DNA of 64,000 nucleotides from Spartobacteria bacterium (GTDB taxonomy: Bacteria > Verrucomicrobiota > Verrucomicrobiia > Chthoniobacterales > UBA10450). Every line of letters begins with the position of its first letter. Position 1 is the stretch's first letter. Position numbers and translations under genes: made by a program. The stretch lies in the NCBI GenBank assembly GCA_003167365.1, contig PMTM01000021.1, positions 1 to 64,000 of the forward strand. Direction: 5' to 3'. Of the stretch, positions 45,890 through 55,192 are shown piece by piece. The notes beneath the pieces are model-generated. The model worked only from the letters and a program-made list of their open reading frames with translations, had not been told where the DNA came from and did no database searches.

Positions 45890-47650
45890 ATGTCGATCTA
45901 CCGGCGCATTCTTCAATACTACCAGCCATTCTGGCCGCAGACCGCTGCTGGATTATTGCTGTCGCTCATCGGAATTGGGTTGAACCTGCTCCAGCCGTGG
46001 CCATTTAAGTTTATTGTTGACGAAATCCTGCCGAATCCCGGTCGCGCGCTTGCTTCTCATCCAGCATTCCAGTCGGTTTCTGTTCTCGTTCTATTTATCT
46101 GCCTCGCTTTAGTCGTAATCCAACTTCTCTGGGGAATCGTCAATTGGATCACGAATTACATTTTTGTGAATACTGGTCTGCATGCGTTGCTCAAACTGCG
46201 CACCGATCTCTACTCCTACCTGCAATCCCTCTCGCTCAAATATCACGACGTGCGGCGTTCGAGCGATTCAAGTTTTCGTGTCGCCTACGATTCGCAATCG
46301 ATCCAGACGATCTACAACAAGGGATTGACCGGCATTTTTGGATCCGCCATCACTCTCATCGGCATCCTCGTGATCATGGTCCGGCTCGACTGGCAACTAG
46401 CGTTGCTTTCACTGGGCATTGTTCCCCTGCTCCTCGGAACCATCTATTTCTTCGCGCATCGAATCCGCCGTGAATCAACCTTCATCCAGGAACAGGATAG
46501 CGCCATGCTCGCGCAGGCGCAGGAAGGTCTGAGCTCAATTCGGATGGTGCACGCGTTCGGCCGTGAAGAATGGGAGGTCCGTCAATTTCATCTGCAGGCG
46601 CAGCAAAGCTTGCAGGCAAATCTGCGCCTCACCCTGACAAACGTGAACAGCACTCTCGTGATTAGCACGTTGGTTGCGCTTGGAACGGCGGCCATGTACT
46701 ACGTGGGAACACTGCACGTGTTAGCCGGATCCCTAACCTTGGGATCGCTTCTTGTTTTTAGCACGTATCTCCTGATGCTTTATCAACCGCTCCAGTCGCT
46801 CACCTACACCGCATGGGCGATGGAAGGCGCGACTGCCGGCGCAAAGCGTTGCTTCGAGGTGCTCGATCGCGAGGACGACGTCAAAGATTCTCCGAACGCA
46901 ATCGCGATCACGGAAACACAAGGAGCAATCGCGTTTCAAAGTGTTGGTTTCGGTTACTCGCAAGATCGACATGTGCTCCACGACATCGATCTACAGATTG
47001 CGACGAACCAGATCGTCGCTCTGGTCGGCGGAACCGGCGCGGGGAAGAGCACGCTCTTGAGTTTGGTTCCGCGGTTTTACGATCCCACCGCCGGAGTTGT
47101 CTCACTCGACGGCCACAATTTGCGCGGGATCACAAAAAAATCTCTGCGCGACAAAATTGCCATCGTCTTGCAAGACACTTTGTTATTTTCTACGACCGTG
47201 CGCGAAAACATTGCTTATGGCCGTTCCGACGCGACCGAGGAGGAGATTGTCGATGCTGCTAAACGCGCTCAGGCTGACGATTTCATCCGCGAACTGGCCA
47301 ACGGCTACGACACGCCGGTGGGTGAACGCGGCGGACACTTGAGCGTAGGGCAACGGCAACGTATCGGAATTGCGCGCGCTTTTCTTAAAAATTCTCCGAT
47401 CCTGCTGCTTGATGAACCAACCTCCGCGTTGGATCCCACAACGGAGGCTGCCATCATGGAAACGATCAAGGAACTCATGCGCGGCCGCACGACGCTAATC
47501 GCTACGCATCGCCTCGCGACGATTCATCGTGTCGATCAAATCGTCGTCCTCGAACGCGGTCGAATCGCGGAGCAAGGTCGCGGTCCGGAACTGGTCGCGC
47601 GCGGTGGAGTTTACGCGAAGCTTTACGCGTCCGGGAATTATCCAACATGA
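45890..47650 (+). CDS. ABC exporter, fused permease-ATPase (MsbA-like)
   Basis: This 586-residue half-transporter has six N-terminal helices (about 15-320) and a C-terminal ATPase with Walker [17 protein letters not shown], signature [15 protein letters not shown] and Walker [15 protein letters not shown]. The family exports lipids, glycans, peptides or drugs. The next two genes are a hexapeptide acyltransferase (4-bp overlap) and a glycosyltransferase, so a surface glycan or glycolipid substrate is the best inference. Confidence 0.92.
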   Translation: MSIYRRILQYYQPFWPQTAAGLLLSLIGIGLNLLQPWPFKFIVDEILPNPGRALASHPAFQSVSVLVLFICLALVVIQLLWGIVNWITNYIFVNTGLHALLKLRTDLYSYLQSLSLKYHDVRRSSDSSFRVAYDSQSIQTIYNKGLTGIFGSAITLIGILVIMVRLDWQLALLSLGIVPLLLGTIYFFAHRIRRESTFIQEQDSAMLAQAQEGLSSIRMVHAFGREEWEVRQFHLQAQQSLQANLRLTLTNVNSTLVISTLVALGTAAMYYVGTLHVLAGSLTLGSLLVFSTYLLMLYQPLQSLTYTAWAMEGATAGAKRCFEVLDREDDVKDSPNAIAITETQGAIAFQSVGFGYSQDRHVLHDIDLQIATNQIVALVGGTGAGKSTLLSLVPRFYDPTAGVVSLDGHNLRGITKKSLRDKIAIVLQDTLLFSTTVRENIAYGRSDATEEEIVDAAKRAQADDFIRELANGYDTPVGERGGHLSVGQRQRIGIARAFLKNSPILLLDEPTSALDPTTEAAIMETIKELMRGRTTLIATHRLATIHRVDQIVVLERGRIAEQGRGPELVARGGVYAKLYASGNYPT

Positions 47651-48243
47651 GCAACGTGAAACAAGATCGACGTGTAGAAGACGATTGGTGGGCGCATCCA
47701 ATTCCGCCAAACGTCCAATTTGGCGCAGGGTTTTATTGCGAGACCGCGCAAATATTTCGGTTTCTGCGCAACAAGAAAGCGGGTGCGGTCGTGCTGGGCG
47801 ATTACGTTTCTTGTTACGCCGGATGCTCTTTTGCCATCGGCGAAAACGGCTGTTGCAAGGTTGGCGATTTCACCTTGCTCAATGGCGCCCTCCTTATGGC
47901 TGATGAAAGAATCGAGATTGGATCGCACTGTCTGATTTCCTGGAACGTTGGGATTGCCGATTCTGATTTTCATCCGCTCGAGCCAGCTCAGCGGCGGATT
48001 GATGCGCAGGCCGTTGCCCCGTTTTTCAAAGATCGCCCACCGCGACCCAAGCTGCGGACCGCGCCAGTAATTATCTCGGACAACGTCTGGATCGGTATGA
48101 ACGCGATCATCCTCAAAGGCGTGACCATCGGTGAGAATTCAGTCGTGGCCGCCGGTTCCGTGGTGACGAAAAGCGTTCCACCCAACACGGTCGTAGCGGG
48201 AAATCCAGCAGAGGCGGTTAAGAAATTCGGCGACGAGAAGTGA
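47647..48243 (+). CDS. Left-handed beta-helix acyltransferase
   Basis: This 198-residue protein is of the hexapeptide-repeat acetyltransferase family (maltose O-acetyltransferase or WbbJ-like). Repeats are seen in the N-terminal half ([32 protein letters not shown]) and at the C-terminus ([48 protein letters not shown]), the last being the usual family tail. A catalytic His probably lies in the [11 protein letters not shown] region. It overlaps the ABC exporter gene by 4 bp, so the acyl group is probably added to the exported molecule. Confidence 0.88.
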   Translation: MSNVKQDRRVEDDWWAHPIPPNVQFGAGFYCETAQIFRFLRNKKAGAVVLGDYVSCYAGCSFAIGENGCCKVGDFTLLNGALLMADERIEIGSHCLISWNVGIADSDFHPLEPAQRRIDAQAVAPFFKDRPPRPKLRTAPVIISDNVWIGMNAIILKGVTIGENSVVAAGSVVTKSVPPNTVVAGNPAEAVKKFGDEK

Positions 48244-48262
48244 TCGGCGCGTTTTCTTCTCA

Positions 48263-49435
48263 ATGAAACGCAAGCGCATCATCGTGATGGGCTTTATGGG
48301 ATCGTGTCCGATCGCGGGTGTGATCTGGCAGCACGTGCACTACATTGTCGGACTGCAGCAACTCGGGCACGAGGTCTACTACATCGAGGATTCGGCGCGG
48401 CTGCCGTACAATCCTGAAACGTTCGAGGTAAACGACGAGTTCGATTACGCGGCGAAGATTCTTGCGCGGCTGGCAAGCGATTTTGGCTTTGAGAAACGCT
48501 GGGCTTATTGCGCGCGCTATCTGCCTAAAAATCCAACCGCGGGATTTTCAATAAAGAAAATCCGTCAACTGTATTCTGATGCCGACGCGATCCTGAATAT
48601 TTGCGGCGCCCAGGAATTCAATGAAGATCTGGCGAAAAGCGATCGCGTCCTTTACGTGGAGAGCGATCCCGGCGTTGAGCAAATCAAGATCGACAAGCGA
48701 ACAAGATCGACAATCGATTATCTCGGCCGTCATCGCGCGCTCTTTACCTTCGGCGAAAACGTCGGCACGAAAAAGTTTCCCGTCCCGACTCACGGTTTGA
48801 ACTGGTTGCCGACGCGGCAGCCTGTTGTGACCGATTTGTGGAAAACGAATCATTCGCCATCGCGCGCAGCCGTTTTCACCTCAGTTGCGAACTGGTCGAC
48901 GAGCGGGTTGAAAGACATCACCTGGCGCGGCGAGAAGTATCTTTGGAGCAAGTCGCGGGAATTTCTGCGCTTCGTGGCGGCGCCAAAGAAATCCGGCGAA
49001 ACATTCGAGCTCGCAACCGATATCAAAGACAAAAAGATGCACGAGAAATTTTTACGGAACAACTGGCGATTCCGCTCGCCGCACGATTTGAGCGCCAATT
49101 ACTGGCTCTATCGCAATTACATCCAACGATCAAAAGGTGAATTTACCGTTGCAAAAGATCAGTACGTTCGCCTCAACACGGCGTGGTTCAGCGACCGCAG
49201 CGGTTGCTATCTCGCCGCCGGACGTCCAGTCATCATTCAGGAAACCGGATTCACCCAATATTACGGCACCGCCGGCGGTCTCTTCGCGTTTAGATCGTTG
49301 AATGAAATTGTCGATGCCGTGAAAGAGATTAACGGCGATTACAAGAAACATTCCCGCGCCGCTCGTTCCGTCGCACGAGAGATATTCGAAGCGAAAACAG
49401 TTCTCAAGTCTCTTATCGATCGCGCAGGAATTTGA
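48263..49435 (+). CDS. Glycosyltransferase, GT-B-like
   Basis: This 390-residue protein looks like a GT-B-fold glycosyltransferase. N-terminal half: MGFMGSCPIAGVIWQHVHYIVGLQQLGHEVYYIED, the typical first Rossmann motif. C-terminal half: WFSDRSGCYLAAGRPVIIQETGF followed by GGLFAFRSLNEIVDAVKEI, the usual nucleotide-sugar-binding region. It resembles the gene at 55193-56335, which has the same AxGRPVI(I/T)xxTG pattern. It is the last gene of the exporter operon. The donor and acceptor are unknown. Confidence 0.8.
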   Translation: MKRKRIIVMGFMGSCPIAGVIWQHVHYIVGLQQLGHEVYYIEDSARLPYNPETFEVNDEFDYAAKILARLASDFGFEKRWAYCARYLPKNPTAGFSIKKIRQLYSDADAILNICGAQEFNEDLAKSDRVLYVESDPGVEQIKIDKRTRSTIDYLGRHRALFTFGENVGTKKFPVPTHGLNWLPTRQPVVTDLWKTNHSPSRAAVFTSVANWSTSGLKDITWRGEKYLWSKSREFLRFVAAPKKSGETFELATDIKDKKMHEKFLRNNWRFRSPHDLSANYWLYRNYIQRSKGEFTVAKDQYVRLNTAWFSDRSGCYLAAGRPVIIQETGFTQYYGTAGGLFAFRSLNEIVDAVKEINGDYKKHSRAARSVAREIFEAKTVLKSLIDRAGI

Positions 49436-49486
49436 GCGGCGATTTGCTTTCTCGCCGCTTCGTTTCATCTTCTCGGACTTTACTCG

Positions 49487-51079
49487 ATGAAACGTTATTA
49501 CTTGTCGATCTTGCTCGTGGCGTTTTGCATCGCGCGGATCCAAGCGCAGCAGAGCACGCCACCGTCTTCATCGGCGCCGCCGAAACCCTTCGCCAAGCCG
49601 AGCGAACCGGCGCAAGCAATCGTTCCAGTTCCGGTCGGGCCGACGCGACCGAACGGCAAAATTCAAAACAGCTTGGTGCGAATTACGGTCACCGAGCAGG
49701 AGCCTGATTATCGGGCTCCGTGGAACTCCGGCGCGATCGGGCGCGGCGTCGGCGCGGGATTTGTGATTGACGGCAATCGCATCATGACCAACGCGCACGT
49801 CGTCAGCAACAGCCGCTACTTGACGGTCGAGCGCGACGGCGATCCGAACAAATATTCGGCCAAAGTTCTTTTTGTGGCGCACGATTGCGATCTCGCGCTC
49901 ATCACAGTTTCCGCGCCGAATTTTTTCAAGAACATGACGCCGCTGCACCTTGGCGGAATTCCGGAATTGGAATCGGTTGTTTCCGCTTACGGTTATCCGA
50001 TTGGCGGCGAGCGCATGTCGGTCACAACCGGGATCGTTTCGCGCATCGATTTTCAACTTTACACGCATTCGTCGATCGATCAGCACCTGGCCGTTCAAAT
50101 CAGCGCGCAAATTAATCCGGGAAACAGCGGCGGACCGGTGATGCAGAATGCGAAAGTCGTGGGCGTCGCGTTTCAAGGATACAGCGGCGATGTCGCTCAA
50201 GGCGTCGCTTACATGATTCCGACTCCGGTAATCCGGCGTTTCCTCAAAGATATCGAGGACGGGCATTACGATCGATATGTCGATCTTGGAATGACCTACT
50301 CGAAATTGCAGAACCCGGCGCAACGCCGTTTTCTCGGATTGAAAGACGACGACCGCGGCATCCTCGTGAGCACGGTCGTGGCAGCGGGCCCTTGCGCGAA
50401 AAGCATACGCACCGGCGACGTTCTTCTTGCCATCGACGGTCGCCCGATTGCGAGCGACGGGAACGTGGAACTTGACGGCGATCGCGTCGAGATGCCGGAG
50501 GTGGTAGAACGGAAATTCAAAGGCGACACGGTAAAACTCGATATCTGGCGCGACAAGCAGTCGATGAGCGTGAAGATCGAGCTCACAACGGTGTGGCCCT
50601 TTCTTATTCAAGGACATAGCTACGATGTTCGGCCGCGTTATGTGGTTTACGCCGGTCTGCTCTTCCAGCCGCTCAATCTTGATTTGATCGACGCTTATCA
50701 ACCGAACGATCTGCGCATCCGCCATTTCTTCGACTATTTTGTTAATGAGCAAATCTACCTGGAACATCCGGAGGTAATTCTGCTCACCAATATTTTGCCC
50801 GACTCGATCAATACCTACCTGACGCCGTATCGCGGCGGAATTGTCGACGAGATCAACGGCAAGAAAATCCGTACGCTGGATGAACTGGCTAAAACATTCG
50901 CGGAAACGCCGGAACGCTTTGTTATCAAAATGGTCGGCGACGGTCCCCCGCTCGTGCTTGATCCGAAACAAGTGGAAGCGGCCCGCGAGCGAATCATGAA
51001 GCGTTACAACGTGATTGCCGAGCAGAACCTCGAAGAGCAACCAATTGCGACGCCACCGGAAGACCAGAAGAAGATCTAA
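49487..51079 (+). CDS. HtrA/Deg-like serine protease with PDZ domain
   Basis: This 530-residue secreted protein has a signal peptide (about 1-20) followed by a Pro/Ser-rich linker. The trypsin-like domain (about 60-270) has the full catalytic triad: His104 in TNAHVV, Asp135 in HDCDLALI and Ser214 in NPGNSGGPV. A PDZ-like domain follows (about 290-365; GILVSTVVAAGPCAKSIRTGDVLLAIDG), then a further region (about 370-530) containing a second PDZ-like piece (GGIVDEINGKKIRTLDELA). This resembles plant Deg9-type enzymes more than DegP. The gene 2 bp downstream encodes a degenerate copy. Confidence 0.9.
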   Translation: MKRYYLSILLVAFCIARIQAQQSTPPSSSAPPKPFAKPSEPAQAIVPVPVGPTRPNGKIQNSLVRITVTEQEPDYRAPWNSGAIGRGVGAGFVIDGNRIMTNAHVVSNSRYLTVERDGDPNKYSAKVLFVAHDCDLALITVSAPNFFKNMTPLHLGGIPELESVVSAYGYPIGGERMSVTTGIVSRIDFQLYTHSSIDQHLAVQISAQINPGNSGGPVMQNAKVVGVAFQGYSGDVAQGVAYMIPTPVIRRFLKDIEDGHYDRYVDLGMTYSKLQNPAQRRFLGLKDDDRGILVSTVVAAGPCAKSIRTGDVLLAIDGRPIASDGNVELDGDRVEMPEVVERKFKGDTVKLDIWRDKQSMSVKIELTTVWPFLIQGHSYDVRPRYVVYAGLLFQPLNLDLIDAYQPNDLRIRHFFDYFVNEQIYLEHPEVILLTNILPDSINTYLTPYRGGIVDEINGKKIRTLDELAKTFAETPERFVIKMVGDGPPLVLDPKQVEAARERIMKRYNVIAEQNLEEQPIATPPEDQKKI

Positions 51080-51081
51080 AG

Positions 51082-52578
51082 ATGCGAAGAACCGCGATTA
51101 TTGCGTTTGGGCTTTTGGCGACGTGCACGTGCGTTGTGGCAAAGAAGGAGCCGGCCCTACCCGCCGCGACGACCAAACCCAAGGTGGTTTCACTTGTTCG
51201 CGTGAATGTGACCGGGCAGTCTTATGATTACTTTCGGCCCTGGCAAAAGCGGGCGCCGTTTTCGAAACGGGCCCTCGGCGCGGTCTTGCCGCAGGGCCGT
51301 GTACTCGTGACCGCGGACTTGGTTGCAAATCAAAACTACGTGGAGCTCGAACGGGCCGAGTCCGGAGAAAAAATCGCCGCTAATGTTCAGGTGATCGATT
51401 ACGAAGCAAACCTGGCTTTGCTCGAGCCGGTGGACAAAAAATTCCTCGATGGAATCACACCGCTGGAGGTCGGGCTCGATACGGTCGTGGGCGATCGGCT
51501 CGCGGCCTGGCAATTGGAACAAACCGGTGCGCTGGTGGTGACGGAAGGCCTGGTGACGAGTGTGCAAATGATGCACTACCCGATCGAGATCGGGCAGTTT
51601 CTCGCTTACCGCATGAGCATCTCGATGCAGTATCGCGACAACAGTTACACGGTGCCCCTGGTCAAGAACAACAAACTAGCTGGACTGTTGCTGCGCTACG
51701 ACTCGCGTTCGCAAGTTCTCGACGTCATTCCCGGCCCGATCATCATGCATTTCTTGAAGGAAGCCGGGAGCGAACAGTACCGCGGATTTCCCTCGATTGG
51801 TTTTTCCTTTTTCCCAACGCGCGACCCGCAACTGCGGAGCTTCGCAGGCCAAACCGGAAAGCCCGCTGGAGTTTATGTCACAAGTGTGGATCCAAACACC
51901 TCGACGGTAAAAGCCGGGCTGCAGGTTGGCGATATTGTCACGGCCATCGGCAACAACGAGATCGACCAGAACGGCAATTATGTCGATCCACTTTACGGCA
52001 AGATCGAGTTTACCAACTTGCTCACCGCTCATGCCTATCCCGGTGATTCCGTAACAGTTCACGTTCAACGCAACGGAAAGCCGATGCAGTTGAATCTCAC
52101 GCTCGAGCACCGATCGACGAAAGATTACGTCGTCCCGCCTTATAATCTCGATCAGCCGCCGTCTTACTACGTCCTTGGAGGAATGATTTTCCAGGAATTG
52201 TCTCGCCAATATTTGAAGGAATGGGGCGCTAACTGGGTCAAGGACGCGCCGCAAAGATTTGTTTATCTCGACCGATTCCAATCCGAGCTTTTTCCTGAAG
52301 GCAACCACAAGATCGTGATCGTGAGTCAGGTCCTCCCGACCAACGCCACCGTTGGATATGAGGAACTGATGTATCTAACCGTGACCAAGGTGAACGGAAA
52401 AGAGATCAAGTCGCTTGCCGATCTCGCGGCGGCGGTAAAGCAACCGATCGACGGTTTTATCAAAATCGAGACGGAGGAAGATCCAAAGCAAATTGAACTC
52501 GATGCGGCGGAAGTGGAAGCCGAAGCGCCTAAGCTTCAGCAGAACTACGGAATATCTTCCCTGCAACGCTTGGATTAA
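51082..52578 (+). CDS. Pseudoprotease paralogue with PDZ domains
   Basis: This 498-residue protein has a signal sequence (about 1-20) and aligns over its length with the upstream protease. The catalytic positions are changed: the His position is Asp79 (TADLVAN), the Asp position is Asn110 (EANLALL), and the GNSGGP loop is replaced by DNSYTVP. It therefore cannot use the normal triad. The PDZ domain is retained (GVYVTSVDPNTSTVKAGLQVGDIVTAIGN), as is the second C-terminal piece (VTKVNGKEIKSLADLA). Two base pairs separate the genes, so they are co-translated. A substrate-binding or regulatory partner role for the active protease is a reasonable inference. Confidence 0.85.
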   Translation: MRRTAIIAFGLLATCTCVVAKKEPALPAATTKPKVVSLVRVNVTGQSYDYFRPWQKRAPFSKRALGAVLPQGRVLVTADLVANQNYVELERAESGEKIAANVQVIDYEANLALLEPVDKKFLDGITPLEVGLDTVVGDRLAAWQLEQTGALVVTEGLVTSVQMMHYPIEIGQFLAYRMSISMQYRDNSYTVPLVKNNKLAGLLLRYDSRSQVLDVIPGPIIMHFLKEAGSEQYRGFPSIGFSFFPTRDPQLRSFAGQTGKPAGVYVTSVDPNTSTVKAGLQVGDIVTAIGNNEIDQNGNYVDPLYGKIEFTNLLTAHAYPGDSVTVHVQRNGKPMQLNLTLEHRSTKDYVVPPYNLDQPPSYYVLGGMIFQELSRQYLKEWGANWVKDAPQRFVYLDRFQSELFPEGNHKIVIVSQVLPTNATVGYEELMYLTVTKVNGKEIKSLADLAAAVKQPIDGFIKIETEEDPKQIELDAAEVEAEAPKLQQNYGISSLQRLD

Positions 52579-52623
52579 ATTTCAGGCTGCGATCGGGATA
52601 ATCGGATACCGCGCGACGATTGC

Positions 52624-54045
52624 CTAGTGGTTCGTTCGCGTTGGACGTCGATCGGATAAAAACCTGGTGACTTCTTCGGTATACGTTTCGAACGGATCGC
52701 CCATGACCAGGAAATCCCGGCTGTCGTAGGCGATGGAGTCCCAGTTAATCACGTAAGGGTGGTCACCTTTTTGAAAACGTGCAATCGCCACCGCGCGTCC
52801 CGCTGCTCGTGTGTTGAACGGCGCCTGGTGCATCGCCTCCTGCCGCCGAACGTTGTTGTTCCATTCGCCGATTCGTTTGCCGGGAGTAACGCCAAAGAAA
52901 AGTCCCTTCGCCGGATTAATGTTGTGATATTCCAAATCCAGACTCTGCAAGGCCGGATCGTCCCATTTCAAATGTTCCGTCTCCATGAATGCTTCGAGCA
53001 GCCATTTCTTCGTAATCCAATCCACGCCGCCGATCAGGGCCTGATGATTCCGTTCGAGCGCCTCGAGCGTAAAACTCCAGCTCTCCAGTAGCCAATCGAC
53101 TTCCGCGCCGCTCCCTCGAAGATGTTTCAGTGCGAGCTCGTGGAATTGCCACTGGACATCGAGCGCGCCCATCGTTTTGCCGTTTTCAAGATGGACAATC
53201 CAGCGTCCAGTCGGATCCCGTGAAATGTCGCGAGTGCTTTGCACGGCGTCGTTGAGGATCAAGTTTCGTGGCAGTCGGCCGTCCTCCAGCAGCGACAGAA
53301 CGCACGCCGTCGTGCCGATCTTTAGCGCGGTCGCGAACGGACTCATGTTCGAATCGCCGATGAGCAGATGCAGCCGGCGATACTTGCGATAGTCGGCCAG
53401 CGGCTCGTCACGCGCGTTGATGATCGCGCGATTGAACTGCACCCACTGGTAGATGTCGTTCACGATATGATCCGCGCGCTGGCTTAATTGAAAATCGACA
53501 TGCGCCTCTTGCGGCGGCGGCTCAAAGTCGAACGCGAGCGGGTTGGCTTGCCCGACGCGTCCGGCGCCGGTGAAGATTTGTCTGGTCGCAAGGAACGTGA
53601 GCAGCGTCCCTAACACCGGCGGAGTGAATTGCGCTTCGCGCTTCATCAAATAATTCTCGTGGCAGCCAAATGTGGCGCCGGTGTGATGATCGATGTTGTT
53701 CTTGATGAACGATACCTGGTCGGCGCCGCCAAGAGCCTCCAGCGACGATTGCAACAGATCGTCCCCCGCCAGCTCGTAGGTCACGAGATCGCGCAAATGC
53801 AGGCATTCGGGCGACGCGTATTCGATGTGCCCCATATCGAGATAAAGACGGCCGCCGTTGAGAAGGAATCCGCCATTGCCCGGCGGCTCTTCGTAATCGC
53901 GGTAGTGCAGGTCGATCGTTCCGGCCTTGGCCGTGCGAAACAAATAATTCTTAACCTTGGCCGGCCAAAGATCGGAGCTAAGGTGCGCCTCCTCTTCGCT
54001 CGCCAGGCATCCGTATTCGGTCTCGATCCCAACGATCCGATCCAT
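52624..54045 (-). CDS. pafA: PafA-like Pup/UBact protein ligase
   Basis: This 473-residue protein belongs to the carboxylate-amine ligase family of PafA and Dop. It begins with GIETEYG, which carries a metal/ATP-binding Glu, and has NGGRLYLDMGHIEYASPEC, YKNN-like FIKNNIDHH, GCHENYLM, INARDEP, RRLHLLIGDSNMSPFAT and GVDWITKK. The last two and the NWDSIAYD...GDPF tail match PafA better than Dop. The ligase attaches a small tag protein (Pup or UBact) to target lysines. No tag gene or proteasome gene is seen nearby. It diverges from the DUF5069 gene and converges on the pseudoprotease. Confidence 0.88.
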   Translation of the reverse strand: MDRIVGIETEYGCLASEEEAHLSSDLWPAKVKNYLFRTAKAGTIDLHYRDYEEPPGNGGFLLNGGRLYLDMGHIEYASPECLHLRDLVTYELAGDDLLQSSLEALGGADQVSFIKNNIDHHTGATFGCHENYLMKREAQFTPPVLGTLLTFLATRQIFTGAGRVGQANPLAFDFEPPPQEAHVDFQLSQRADHIVNDIYQWVQFNRAIINARDEPLADYRKYRRLHLLIGDSNMSPFATALKIGTTACVLSLLEDGRLPRNLILNDAVQSTRDISRDPTGRWIVHLENGKTMGALDVQWQFHELALKHLRGSGAEVDWLLESWSFTLEALERNHQALIGGVDWITKKWLLEAFMETEHLKWDDPALQSLDLEYHNINPAKGLFFGVTPGKRIGEWNNNVRRQEAMHQAPFNTRAAGRAVAIARFQKGDHPYVINWDSIAYDSRDFLVMGDPFETYTEEVTRFLSDRRPTRTNH

Positions 54046-54141
54046 TGCCAGCGAGCATCCGCGAAGAGCGCGACGCCGACAAGAGCAGTTTGTAGCGGGA
54101 GCTTGAATTCACGGGCGAAAAAGGAAAGAATCCACCGCTTC

Positions 54142-54576
54142 ATGAACAAGTTTCCCGTGCGCAGCCCATTTCACAGAGTCGAGGGCTTGGTCTATTTCGG
54201 GCGCGTGCTCGATAAGATTCGTGCGCATGCGAAAGGACAGTTGCATCCGGATTATCAGCCCAATCTCGGCAAAGGCTTCGACCAGCTTTGCGTGGCCTTC
54301 TTGCGCGTGAATTACGATCAACTTGCCGAACGGGTGAAACAAGGCGGCACCGACGAAGAGATTCTGCATTGGTGTTTTAGCATGGGACGCCAGCCATCCG
54401 AGGATGAGGTTTATGTTTGGAACGAGTTCATGCGCAAACGGGGCTGGAACGACGAAGTGTCCGAGACTCTTAAGCGCCGCAAAAAGGAAGCCGGCATGGC
54501 GGGCCGATCCGAGATTGAAACGATGTTCGCCTTTATCGACGCCGACGAAGGGCGTTCGCCCGTGACTTCGCACTAA
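54142..54576 (+). CDS. DUF5069 domain protein
   Basis: This 144-residue protein is covered by DUF5069, an uncharacterised domain seen in Verrucomicrobiota and some Planctomycetes. Its core is GLVYFGRVLDKIRAHAKGQL, GKGFDQLCVAFLRVNYDQLAERV and EILHWCFSMGRQPS followed by WNEFMRKRGWND. The predicted fold is all-helical. The start at ATG 54142 is clear; the frame upstream is antisense to pafA. Divergence from pafA across about 97 bp may mean shared regulation. The function is unknown. Confidence 0.85.
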   Translation: MNKFPVRSPFHRVEGLVYFGRVLDKIRAHAKGQLHPDYQPNLGKGFDQLCVAFLRVNYDQLAERVKQGGTDEEILHWCFSMGRQPSEDEVYVWNEFMRKRGWNDEVSETLKRRKKEAGMAGRSEIETMFAFIDADEGRSPVTSH

Positions 54577-54588
54577 ATTAAGAAGGCA

Positions 54589-54652
54589 GTGGTAGAGGCG
54601 CGGGTCCTCACGCGGAGGCTCCTTTGCGGCGAGGACAGCCGCCTTTATACCA
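54589..54652. repeat. Intergenic palindromic repeat (GGTAGAGGCG type)
   Basis: The left arm GGTAGAGGCGCGGGTCCTC and the inverted right arm GAGGACAGCCGCCTTTATACC form an imperfect hairpin between the convergent DUF5069 gene and the small membrane protein gene. It is similar to 15243-15312. It could also help terminate the two convergent transcripts. Confidence 0.65.
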
Positions 54653-54662
54653 TCTAGAATAG

Positions 54663-54821
54663 CTATGGCACCGGTGCCGGTGTCATTACCGGGTTCGGCG
54701 GCGGTGGCGGCTCCATCCGATAATCGATGAATTTCCAAACCGCGATCACAACCAGGACAACCACAACTGTGGCAATCCAGTAACGCACAGGCGAGATGTG
54801 CTTCTCATCGCCCTTCTCCAT
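54663..54821 (-). CDS. Single-pass 52-residue membrane protein
   Basis: A clean ATG-to-TAG frame encodes a short charged head (MEKGDEKHISPVRY), one strongly hydrophobic helix (about residues 15-29), a KFIDYR stretch, and a Pro-rich tail (EPPPPPNPV). The topology (charged N-terminus, helix, proline-rich end) suggests a bitopic inner-membrane protein with an exposed Pro tail. It starts 8 bp after the stop of the pterin dehydratase gene, so it is probably the second gene of that transcript. I do not recognise a family. Confidence 0.55.
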   Translation of the reverse strand: MEKGDEKHISPVRYWIATVVVVLVVIAVWKFIDYRMEPPPPPNPVMTPAPVP

Positions 54822-54829
54822 CGCGCGTC

Positions 54830-55114
54830 CTACTCAGCCAGCGTGTCGATCCGTTCCGCGAGAGCGAAATCGAGTTCCGTTAGGCCGCCTTTGCTGTGCG
54901 TCGAGAGAACCAGGCGCACTTTGTTGTAGCGAATATCGATGTCGGGATGATGCTCCTCGTCCTCGGCCACTTCCGCGATGGCATTCACAAAGTCGATGGC
55001 GTCGGCGAAGTCGTCGAACTCGAACGTGCGTTCGATGTGCTTCTTCTCCAGTTCCCATTCCGGGACTTTCTTCAGGCGGACTTTTGCGTCACTCGCTTTG
55101 ATCAGATCAGCCAT
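54830..55114 (-). CDS. 4a-hydroxytetrahydrobiopterin dehydratase
   Basis: This 94-residue protein is pterin-4a-carbinolamine dehydratase, which recycles the pterin cofactor of aromatic amino acid hydroxylases. The signature EDEEHHPDIDIRYNKVRLVLS, with the active-site His pair, and GGLTELDFALAERID are intact. The length is typical. The homologues also act as a dimerisation cofactor in animals, but only the enzymatic role is expected here. No phenylalanine hydroxylase gene is nearby. The 52-residue membrane protein gene follows it. Confidence 0.93.
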   Translation of the reverse strand: MADLIKASDAKVRLKKVPEWELEKKHIERTFEFDDFADAIDFVNAIAEVAEDEEHHPDIDIRYNKVRLVLSTHSKGGLTELDFALAERIDTLAE

Positions 55115-55192
55115 AACGGGACAACGAGTAACATCCCAAGACCGTTTTGCAATGGCGAATCAAGCCTCTTTTTTCAGTGCCCGTATTCAGGG

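Noticed and set aside
49568-51040. A 490-codon open frame on the minus strand opposite the PDZ protease
   Set aside because: The plus-strand frame has signal peptide, catalytic triad and PDZ domain. The antisense frame is Arg/His/Val-rich without domains and is explained by GC-rich codon bias.
53629-54141. Upstream extension of the DUF5069 frame
   Set aside because: It is antisense to pafA, which is strongly supported. DUF5069 homology starts at ATG 54142.
54045-54141. Search for a Pup/UBact tag gene in the gap beside pafA
   Set aside because: The gap is only about 97 bp and holds no short frame ending in Gly-Gly; the 52-codon ORF at 54663-54821 ends in a Pro-rich tail and has a membrane helix, so it is not a tag.
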